From an uncultured Collinsella sp. (GTDB lineage: Bacteria > Actinomycetota > Coriobacteriia > Coriobacteriales > Coriobacteriaceae): 6,897 bases of DNA. Both the position numbers and the translations under genes were made by a program. Under the pieces are notes generated by a model, which did no database searches, was not told the origin of the DNA, and saw only the letters and a program-made list of their open reading frames with translations. The number at the start of each line of letters is the position of its first letter. Position 1 is the stretch's first letter. Of the stretch, positions 1-4,807 are shown one piece after another. The stretch spans positions 1-6,897 of the forward strand of contig CAJJTG010000067.1 of the NCBI GenBank assembly GCA_905194675.1, given 5' to 3'.

Positions 1-839
1 ACTTGGAGGGTGGGCTCGAGCGGGTAGTGCAAGAAGACCGGCACCTCGCGGCCGCACAGGAACGGCACGCCCACAAAGGCCGGGTGCACGCCCGACCACG
101 CTCCGCAGGTGAGCACCGCGTCGCCCTTTTCCTCCGCATCGTTAAAGAGCGCAAAGTCAAAGCTGTCTACGTCGATCACGTCCACGCCGCCGTCGGCCAA
201 AAGATCGATACGCAGGCTGTCCATGGCGTCGTTGCCGTGGCGAAGCACGCGCAGGCGCATGCCCTCCAGGTCGGCGACCGTGATGCGCGTCTTGCGCGCG
301 AGGCGGCTTGTGCGGGGCACATCAATATAAAACGGCACGTTGACGATGCGGAGCTTTTGGCATGCGTCGCCCCAGCGCGGGGTCGAAAAACTCGACTGCA
401 CCACATCCACCTCGCGCCCCAGGCTGCGCATGACGGATTCGCGCTCGTCATAGAGGTCGTTCACTGGGACAATTTCGAAGCGCAGCGACGGTTCCAGCTC
501 GTGCACGTCCGTCCACATCGACAGCGTCTGGCGCCCCGGGCACATCATCGACACGCCCAGGCGCACGGCGCCGCCATCGCCCGCCGCGCGTCGGGCGCGG
601 CGCAACGCATCCTCGGACTGGCGCATGATCGAGCGCGCATCGTCCACCAGCAGTGCGCCCGCCGGCGTCACCTTGACGCCCGAATGTGAGCGCGCGAACA
701 ACGTGATGCCAAACTCGGCCTCGAACCCCGACACCTGTTTGACGAGCGCTGGGGTCGACACTCGCAGTTTTGCCGCCGCGCGCGAGAAACTTCCCAGCTC
801 CGCGGCGGCCGTTATGGCCTCGAGTCGTCGATCGTACAC
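1..839 (-). CDS. LysR-family transcriptional regulator, C-terminus cut by window edge
   Basis: DNA-binding regulator of the LysR type: an N-terminal winged helix-turn-helix followed by a periplasmic-binding-protein-like effector domain. The minus-strand frame has no stop from the left edge to 839 and gives 279 full codons, against about 290-310 for the family, so some 10-30 residues are missing. Residues 1-60 fit the LysR head: LEAITAAAELGSFSRAAAKL, then STPALVKQV, then FGITLFARS and KVTPAGALL. The rest (about 85-279) is the less conserved effector domain. The GTG at 837-839 is chosen as start because GGGAG lies 6 nt upstream; the frame continues upstream without an ATG, and the nearby ATGs are in other frames. 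It is divergent from the dehydrogenase-transporter-oxidoreductase operon, the classical arrangement for a LysR regulator controlling its neighbour and itself. The effector is unknown. The family call is firm; the regulatory target is inferred from position. Confidence 0.93.
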   Translation of the reverse strand, partial: MYDRRLEAITAAAELGSFSRAAAKLRVSTPALVKQVSGFEAEFGITLFARSHSGVKVTPAGALLVDDARSIMRQSEDALRRARRAAGDGGAVRLGVSMMCPGRQTLSMWTDVHELEPSLRFEIVPVNDLYDERESVMRSLGREVDVVQSSFSTPRWGDACQKLRIVNVPFYIDVPRTSRLARKTRITVADLEGMRLRVLRHGNDAMDSLRIDLLADGGVDVIDVDSFDFALFNDAEEKGDAVLTCGAWSGVHPAFVGVPFLCGREVPVFLHYPLEPTLQ

Positions 840-874
840 ATCAATCTCCCGTTTCCAGACATATGGCCATGCGT

Positions 875-897
875 TGCCAAAGGGGGTTGTTTTGGCA
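875..897. promoter_or_regulatory. Candidate operator: TGCCAAA-N9-TTTGGCA dyad
   Basis: Perfect 7-bp inverted repeat, TGCCAAA at 875-881 and TTTGGCA at 891-897, separated by 9 bp. The half-site centres are 16 bp apart, roughly one and a half helical turns. The site lies 36 bp upstream of the LysR GTG start. LysR-family proteins commonly bind interrupted dyads in such divergent regions and repress their own gene, so this is a candidate autoregulatory or recognition site. It does not match the strict T-N11-A core symmetrically. Assignment to this regulator is inference. Confidence 0.45.
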
Positions 898-937
898 GGT
901 CACACACTCAATTAAGAACAAATCGTCTCGCAAGCTA

Positions 938-952
938 TAAACCACAGGTTTA
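938..952. promoter_or_regulatory. Candidate operator: TAAACC-ACA-GGTTTA dyad
   Basis: Perfect 6-bp inverted repeat with a 3-bp centre, 15 bp in all, the usual size of a LysR-type half-complex site. It lies about 23 bp upstream of the weak -35 candidate of the dehydrogenase promoter, a suitable place for an activator. The half-site differs from the 875-897 dyad, so at most one of the two may be the true LysR box, or they serve different proteins. Confidence 0.4.
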
Positions 953-974
953 CGCCATTCTAACAAATATGCAA

Positions 975-1003
975 TTCACCTGCGCAAATTCAAAGCATAC
1001 GAT
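975..1003 (+). promoter_or_regulatory. Weak candidate promoter for the dehydrogenase operon
   Basis: TTCACC (975-980) and TACGAT (998-1003) are separated by 17 bp; each matches the sigma-70-type consensus at 4 of 6 positions. Transcription would start near 1010 and give a leader of about 60 nt. A weak promoter of this kind would suit an operon needing a LysR-type activator. It is a best guess by eye. Confidence 0.3.
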
Positions 1004-1072
1004 AACCAGCGAAAACCACGTGGGTCGAGTAATGGGAGCGGCCCACAGGGAGGCACAAGAAGGGAAGTTCCT

Positions 1073-1954
1073 ATGAGCAACTGGCTTAAGCTCGAGGGCG
1101 ATGTCTGCGCCGTGACCGGCGCGCTCGGCGGCATGGGCGTCGAGATCTGCCGCGAGTTCGCCCGCAACGGCGCCAACGTTGTCCTGCTCGACCTGGACGA
1201 GGAGAAGGTCAAGGCAGCAGCTGCCGACCTCGCCGCTGAGTTTGGCATCCACGCCAAGGGCTACAAGATGAACGCCACCGACGAGGCCGAGGTTCAGGCC
1301 GCCGTCGATGCCACCATCGCCGACTTCGGCCGCGTCGACGTCCTCGTCAACACCGCCGGCATCCTGCGCTTCGCAGCCATGGAGGACCTGCCGCTGAGCG
1401 ACTGGGAGCAGGTGCTCAACGTCAACCTCACCGGCTACTTCATCACCTCGCAGCGCTTTGGTCGCGAGATGATCAAGGCCGGCCAGGGTCGCCTGGTGCA
1501 CATCTCGACCGTTGCCAGCCACTCCCCCGAGACGTTCTCGGGTGTGTACAGCTCCACTAAGGCCGGCGTCAACATGATGTCCAAGATGCTCGCCGCCGAG
1601 TGGGGCCCCTACGGCGTCCGCTCCAACTGCGTCGAGCCCTGCTTTGTCAAAACCCCCATGTCGGCGAGCTTTTACGCTGACCCCGAGGTCGAGAAGAGCC
1701 GCAGCCGCCTTATCGCCACGCGTCGCATCGGCGAGGTCAGCGATATCGCCAACGCCGTCATGTTCCTGGCGTCCAAGCGCTCGGACTTTACCACCGGCGA
1801 CGCTATCAAGGTCGACGGTGGCTTCTCCAACATGATGGGCGACCTCACCGCCAAGCCCGGCGGCCGCCGAGCCTTTGCCGACAACTACCTCAAGAACAAG
1901 GGTGTCGAGCTTTGGTCCGACGAGTCCGGCGTCGCCAAGCCGACCGACCAGTAA
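1073..1954 (+). CDS. Short-chain dehydrogenase/reductase (classical SDR), NAD-type
   Basis: Soluble Rossmann-fold oxidoreductase that interconverts an alcohol and a ketone with a nicotinamide cofactor. Cofactor loop TGALGGMG is at residues 15-22; Asp40 at the end of the second strand (VVLLDLD) favours NAD(H) over NADP(H). Further SDR signatures are NTAG at 93-96, Asn118 in NVNLTG, and the active-site YSSTK (Tyr159, Lys163). Counting back 13 residues from the Tyr puts Thr146 where the catalytic Ser usually sits (HISTVAS). The classical C-terminal motif (GDAIKVDGGF) ends at 251, and about 40 further residues make the protein 293 aa against the usual 250-260. The start has GAAGGGAAG just upstream. 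First gene of the probable three-gene operon. The fold is certain; the substrate is unknown. A sugar alcohol, cyclitol, hydroxy acid or steroid-like alcohol cannot be distinguished here. Confidence 0.95.
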   Translation: MSNWLKLEGDVCAVTGALGGMGVEICREFARNGANVVLLDLDEEKVKAAAADLAAEFGIHAKGYKMNATDEAEVQAAVDATIADFGRVDVLVNTAGILRFAAMEDLPLSDWEQVLNVNLTGYFITSQRFGREMIKAGQGRLVHISTVASHSPETFSGVYSSTKAGVNMMSKMLAAEWGPYGVRSNCVEPCFVKTPMSASFYADPEVEKSRSRLIATRRIGEVSDIANAVMFLASKRSDFTTGDAIKVDGGFSNMMGDLTAKPGGRRAFADNYLKNKGVELWSDESGVAKPTDQ

Positions 1955-1966
1955 ACCAGCCTGACA

Positions 1967-1997
1967 GGGAGGCCCCGCGGACGCGTCCGCCCCTCCC
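1967..1997 (+). repeat. Intercistronic GC-rich hairpin between dehydrogenase and transporter
   Basis: GGGAGG (1967-1972) pairs with CCTCCC (1992-1997), enclosing the 14-bp perfect palindrome GCGGACGCGTCCGC (1977-1990), with an asymmetric internal loop of CCCC against C. No T-tract follows, so it is not a standard intrinsic terminator. Hairpins in this position commonly block 3' exonucleases or cause partial attenuation, which would set different mRNA levels for the dehydrogenase and the transporter. That role is inferred. Confidence 0.6.
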
Positions 1998-2020
1998 CCG
2001 CATCGATTAGAAAGAGTCCA

Positions 2021-3277
2021 ATGGCTTCCACCAACTCCAGCAAGGGTCGCGCCGTCGTGCTTTCCGCCGCGTGCGTCACCATGTTCTTTATCAGCTCCAT
2101 CGCACTGTATTCCGTCGTGAGCAAGAACCTGCTCGCCGTCTACCCCGAGTGGTCCAGCGCCCTTACCTGGGCTTTCCCGGTCTTTCAGACCATCATGGCC
2201 GTGACGGGCATCTTCGCCGGCCGCATCTCCGATAAGATCGGCCCGCGCAACGTCGTAATCGCCGCCGCCGTGTGCTACGGCCTGGGCTGGTTCATGTCCG
2301 GCACCGTCACCGAGCCGTGGCAGTTCTACCTGTGGTTCTCGCTCGTCGCCGCCATCGGCAACGGCCTGGGCTACAACCCCGCGCTCACCACGGGCCAAAA
2401 GTGGTTCATCGACAAGAAGGGTCTCGCCTCCGGCATCACCCTGGCCGCTTCGACCGCCGGCCCCGCCGTGCTGTCCCCGGTGCTCGCCTCGCTGCTCATC
2501 CCGAGCCTCGGCATCTTTGGCGCCCTCAAGGCACTCGGCGTCATCTTCTTTGTGACGATCGCCGCTTCCGCCCTGTTCCTGAAGGCCCCCGAGGCCGGCT
2601 GGCTGCCCGAGGGCTTCGAGGCCCCCAAGGGCGGCGCACATGCCGGCACCTTCGGCGACCTCACCCCGAGCGAGATGGTCAAGACCCCGCGCTTCTGGGT
2701 CCTCATCGTCACCTTCGCCTTTGCCGCCACCGCGGGCACCCTGCTCGTAGGCAAGGTTGCCTCCATCGCCGCCGTCCAGCTCTTCGCCGACCCCACGAGC
2801 GCCGCGGCCGTCGCCCTCGGCGGCGTGGTGGTCTCCGTCAACACCTGCGCCAACCTGGTCGGCCGTCTGTCCTTTGGCCAGATCATCGACAAGCTCGGCG
2901 CCTACAAGTCGCTGCTCATCAGCCTTATCGTCACCATCGTCGCGCTCGTCATCATGTCGATGAGCTTTACGCAGAGCATGTTCTTTGTGGCGCTCGCCCT
3001 GCTCGGCTTTAGCTTTGGCGCCCTGCTTGTCATCTACCCGCCGCTCACCGGTGGCGCCTTTGGCACCAGCAACATCGGCGTCAACTACGGCATCATGTTT
3101 TTGGGCTATGCCGCTTCCACCTGGATCAGCCAGCCCATCACCGCCGTGCTGTATCACGCCGAGGCCGGCAGCGCCGCCTACCAGCAGTCCTTCTACGGCG
3201 CCATCGTGATTGCCGCCATCGCCGTCGTGCTCACCGTCTACATGATGGTCTCCGACAGCAAGAAGAAGTCCGCTTAG
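2021..3277 (+). CDS. Major facilitator superfamily transporter, OFA (oxalate/formate antiporter)-like
   Basis: Inner-membrane secondary transporter of 418 aa, consistent with 12 membrane segments; hydrophobic stretches fill about residues 11-33, 48-66, 78-96, 102-122, 139-187 (two segments) and most of 226-412. The MFS loop signature between segments 2 and 3 is GRISDKIGPR (67-76), with a weaker copy at 286-293 (GQIIDKLG) in the second half. KWFIDKKGLASG (127-138), APEAGWLPEGF (189-199) in the central loop and TPRFW (222-226) match the pattern I associate with the OFA group, whose best-known member exchanges oxalate for formate. Many OFA-like proteins have no known substrate, so oxalate should not be assumed. 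The ATG is preceded by AGAAAGAG, a modest ribosome-binding site. It lies between two oxidoreductase genes, so it probably carries their substrate or product. Family call firm; subfamily likely; substrate unknown. Confidence 0.93.
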   Translation: MASTNSSKGRAVVLSAACVTMFFISSIALYSVVSKNLLAVYPEWSSALTWAFPVFQTIMAVTGIFAGRISDKIGPRNVVIAAAVCYGLGWFMSGTVTEPWQFYLWFSLVAAIGNGLGYNPALTTGQKWFIDKKGLASGITLAASTAGPAVLSPVLASLLIPSLGIFGALKALGVIFFVTIAASALFLKAPEAGWLPEGFEAPKGGAHAGTFGDLTPSEMVKTPRFWVLIVTFAFAATAGTLLVGKVASIAAVQLFADPTSAAAVALGGVVVSVNTCANLVGRLSFGQIIDKLGAYKSLLISLIVTIVALVIMSMSFTQSMFFVALALLGFSFGALLVIYPPLTGGAFGTSNIGVNYGIMFLGYAASTWISQPITAVLYHAEAGSAAYQQSFYGAIVIAAIAVVLTVYMMVSDSKKKSA

Positions 3278-3285
3278 TTGCACCG

Positions 3286-3316
3286 ATGCGACAAAGGGAC
3301 TGTCCCTTTGTCGCAT
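3286..3316. repeat. 31-bp near-perfect palindrome between transporter and oxidoreductase genes
   Basis: Arms of 15 bp, ATGCGACAAAGGGAC and GTCCCTTTGTCGCAT, pair without mismatch around a single central T at 3301. It begins 8 bp after the transporter stop and ends 29 bp before the next start. In RNA it would form a very stable hairpin, but the sequence after it (TCCACC) has no T-tract, so it is not a standard terminator. It resembles short REP-like palindromes dispersed between genes; I believe similar GGGAC-GTCCC palindromes recur in gut Coriobacteriia, but that is recollection. It may protect upstream mRNA or be a protein-binding or mobile palindrome. Confidence 0.75.
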
Positions 3317-3345
3317 TCCACCGCCACCAGTATTAAGGAGTCGAA

Positions 3346-4386
3346 ATGTCTGAGCTCAACCCCGTCCGCATTGCCGTCATCGGCGCTGGCGCCATGGGCC
3401 GCAACCACATCCGCTTTGTCACCGAGGAGCCCGAGGCCGAGCTCGTCGCCATCGCCGACGCCTTTGAGGGCGCCCGCGCCACGGCCGAGGCCGCCGGCGT
3501 GCCGTTCTTTACCGATCCCGCCCAGATGATGGACGAGATCAAGCCCGAGGCCGTCATCATCGCCACCCCCAACGACCTGCACCTGGGCGTTGCCCGCGAG
3601 GCCATCAAGCGCAACATCGTGCCGTTGGTCGAAAAACCGATCTCCAACGATCTCGAGGACGCCCAGGCCTTTGCCGCCGAGGCCGAGACCGCCGGCGTGC
3701 CCGTGCTCGTGGGTCAGCACCGTCGCCACAACCCCTTCGTCAACAAGGCCAAGGAGATCATCGAGTCCGGTGAGCTGGGCAAGCTCACCGTGTCGAGCTT
3801 CCACTACATGATCTATAAGAATGACGAGTACTTTGATGTCGAGTGGCGCCGCAAAAAGGGTGCCGGCCCGATCCTGGTCAACCTGGTGCACGACGTCGAC
3901 CTGCTCCGCTACCTGCTGGGCGAGCCCGTCGCCGTCCAGGGCATGCAGTCCAGCGCCGCCCGCGGTTTTGAGACCGAGGACTCCGCTGTGGTCAACGTCC
4001 GTTTTGCCGATGGCGCGCTCGCAAGCATGACCATCTCCGACGCCACCGCCAGCCCCTGGAACTGGGAGGCCACCGCTCGCGAGGACCCGCAGTACCGCCC
4101 CTTCGACGCCGATGCCTACTTTATTGGCGGTACCAAGGGCGCCCTGTCGCTGCCCCGCCTGCACCAGTTCTCCTACGACGGCGCCTCCAACTGGCACAAG
4201 CCGCTGCAGATGGAGATTCCGGCCGTCGACCCGGCGCTGCCGCACAAGATGCAGCTCAAGCACTTTGTGAAGGTCGTCCGCCGCGAAGTTGAGCCCGTCG
4301 TAACCCCCGCCGATAACGTCAAGACGCTCACGCTTCTCAACGCCATCAAGGAGGCCGCCGAGACCGGCCAGCTCGTCGAGCTGTAG
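3346..4386 (+). CDS. Gfo/Idh/MocA-family NAD(P)-dependent oxidoreductase
   Basis: Soluble dehydrogenase of 346 aa, normal length for this family, which acts mainly on sugars, cyclitols and their derivatives. The N-terminal Rossmann domain (about 5-125) has GAGAMG at 13-18, acidic Asp38 at the end of strand 2 and ATPNDLH at 73-79. The family signature EKP is at 96-98, with Lys97 the likely catalytic lysine. The C-terminal alpha/beta domain starts near 124 (GQHRRHNP) and contains GAGPILVNLVHDVDLLRYL (172-190) with the likely active-site His182. Inositol dehydrogenase has an Asp four residues before this His; here it is Val178, with Asn179 adjacent. AAGGAG lies 5 nt before the ATG, a strong site. 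Third gene of the operon, followed by a strong terminator. Together with the SDR it suggests two-step oxidation or an oxidation-reduction epimerisation of one compound. Family certain, substrate unknown. Confidence 0.95.
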   Translation: MSELNPVRIAVIGAGAMGRNHIRFVTEEPEAELVAIADAFEGARATAEAAGVPFFTDPAQMMDEIKPEAVIIATPNDLHLGVAREAIKRNIVPLVEKPISNDLEDAQAFAAEAETAGVPVLVGQHRRHNPFVNKAKEIIESGELGKLTVSSFHYMIYKNDEYFDVEWRRKKGAGPILVNLVHDVDLLRYLLGEPVAVQGMQSSAARGFETEDSAVVNVRFADGALASMTISDATASPWNWEATAREDPQYRPFDADAYFIGGTKGALSLPRLHQFSYDGASNWHKPLQMEIPAVDPALPHKMQLKHFVKVVRREVEPVVTPADNVKTLTLLNAIKEAAETGQLVEL

Positions 4387-4458
4387 CACCTTAGGACAGG
4401 CCGCGGCAGAAACCCCATGCCGGGCCCCTCGGTCCGCCACAAATAAGCCCCTCTTCTT

Positions 4459-4494
4459 TGCCCCGCGAGCAGCCTCCTGCCCGCGGGGCATTTT
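4459..4494 (+). terminator. Intrinsic terminator of the three-gene operon
   Basis: TGCCCCGCG (4459-4467) pairs perfectly with CGCGGGGCA (4482-4490). After one A/C mismatch the stem continues as GCAG (4469-4472) with CTGC (4477-4480), closed by a CCTC loop. TTTT follows immediately at 4491-4494. This 13-pair GC-rich stem with a T-run is a textbook Rho-independent terminator, 72 bp after the oxidoreductase stop. Confidence 0.92.
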
Positions 4495-4515
4495 GCTACT
4501 TCGCTGACGATTTTT

Positions 4516-4544
4516 CTGAGGCGGGGGGCCTTTTTGCGCCTCAG
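4516..4544. repeat. Inverted repeat CTGAGGCG / CGCCTCAG downstream of the terminator
   Basis: Perfect 8-bp arms (4516-4523 and 4537-4544) with a 13-nt loop containing GGGGG and TTTTT. A shorter alternative stem, AGGC (4519-4522) with GCCT (4528-4531), is followed directly by TTTT and would exclude the longer one. It may be a back-up terminator for readthrough or only a relic. No T-tract follows the long stem on either strand. Confidence 0.55.
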
Positions 4545-4557
4545 CTTGGTTCGTTCG

Positions 4558-4715
4558 CCACGAAATGTGCCTATCTACTACGTTTAACCGATCGCCCTCA
4601 ACCATGCCAAATTTCGCGGAATAAAAACCGCAGGTAGACGAGTTGCGCATTTTCGGAAAACCGGGGGATGGTCGACCCACACGGTTCAAACGTAGTAGAT
4701 AGGCCGCTTTCGTGG
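4558..4715. repeat. 158-bp fold-back element with long inverted terminal repeats
   Basis: The ends are inverted copies: CCACGAAA (4558-4565) with TTTCGTGG (4708-4715), three unpaired positions, then a perfect 17-bp match, GCCTATCTACTACGTTT (4569-4585) with its complement at 4688-4704. Pairing continues inward as AACCG (4586-4590) with CGGTT (4682-4686) after a one-base bulge, and as TCAACCAT (4598-4605) with ATGGTCGA (4668-4675), 7 of 8. Each arm is thus about 48 nt, around a 62-nt core that can form small stems (GCGG 4616-4619 with CCGC 4628-4631; CGG-AAAA-CCG at 4654-4663). There is no coding frame and no clear target-site duplication at the borders. It could be a MITE-like dispersed element, a structured RNA or a regulatory cruciform. 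The structure is seen directly; the nature is inferred. Confidence 0.75.
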
Positions 4716-4754
4716 TTCCGCGCCAAAACAGTCTTTTTTGGGCGAAGTGGCAGG

Positions 4755-4763
4755 TGGTATCCT
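4755..4763 (+). promoter_or_regulatory. Candidate extended -10 promoter of tex
   Basis: TGGTATCCT reads as an extended -10 element (TG-N-TATCCT, hexamer 4 of 6). At the usual spacing upstream there is only a T-rich stretch (4734-4740), no good -35. Transcription would begin near 4770, leaving a leader of about 38 nt with AAGGAG (4798-4803) before the tex ATG. Found by eye and weak. Confidence 0.3.
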
Positions 4764-4807
4764 TGGTAGCCCTGTGCTGCAAACGCACCTTAAACGCAAG
4801 GAGTCCC

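Larger units (their letters stand above)
840..1072. promoter_or_regulatory. Divergent intergenic control region
   Basis: This 233-bp gap separates the LysR start from the dehydrogenase start and is clearly more AT-rich than the genes, especially at 901-1015. It should hold both promoters and the LysR binding sites. Visible structure: perfect dyads at 875-897 and 938-952, an 8-bp palindrome CCACGTGG at 1016-1023, and a GTGGG/CCCAC pair (1020-1024 with 1042-1046) that could fold in the leader of the dehydrogenase mRNA. The palindrome and this leader stem overlap. I saw no convincing promoter for the LysR gene. Confidence 0.7.
4387..4807. other. 421-bp gene-free region between operon end and tex
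   Basis: No credible coding frame is present; only ATG frames under ten codons were seen. Directly after the stop, an imperfect hairpin is possible: CGGCA 4404-4408 with TGCCG 4418-4422, and an outer GGAC/GTCC pair at 4394-4397 and 4432-4435. Then come the terminator (4459-4494), a second inverted repeat (4516-4544), the 158-bp fold-back element (4558-4715), a T6 run at 4734-4739 and the short tex leader. GC content falls noticeably within the fold-back element compared with the genes. Confidence 0.8.

Noticed and set aside
3..689. 228-codon plus-strand open frame at the left edge
   Set aside because: It is the exact codon-for-codon complement of the LysR gene, which has a helix-turn-helix signature; the plus-strand product is His/Arg/Ala-rich and unlike any protein I know.
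1073..1954. SDR as a bile-acid hydroxysteroid dehydrogenase
   Set aside because: Tempting for a gut coriobacterium, but the sequence does not resemble what I recall of the Collinsella 7-beta enzyme, and no bile-acid genes are nearby.
2021..3277. Transporter named as an oxalate/formate antiporter
   Set aside because: Only subfamily-like motifs support it. No formyl-CoA transferase or oxalyl-CoA decarboxylase gene is in the window, so the substrate is left open.
950..3316. 788-codon open frame on the minus strand opposite the dehydrogenase and transporter genes
   Set aside because: It lies wholly antisense to two genes with clear family motifs. Its product is a low-complexity Gly/Asp/His/Ala/Glu-rich sequence with no recognisable domain, as expected from the mirror of GC-rich codons.
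3286..3316. Palindrome read as an intrinsic terminator
   Set aside because: No T-tract follows on the plus strand. On the minus strand the downstream sequence (CGGTGCAAC) is also not T-rich.
4558..4715. Fold-back element as a CRISPR array or a tRNA/riboswitch
   Set aside because: The repeats are inverted rather than direct and occur only once each; no tRNA cloverleaf or riboswitch core I know was recognised.
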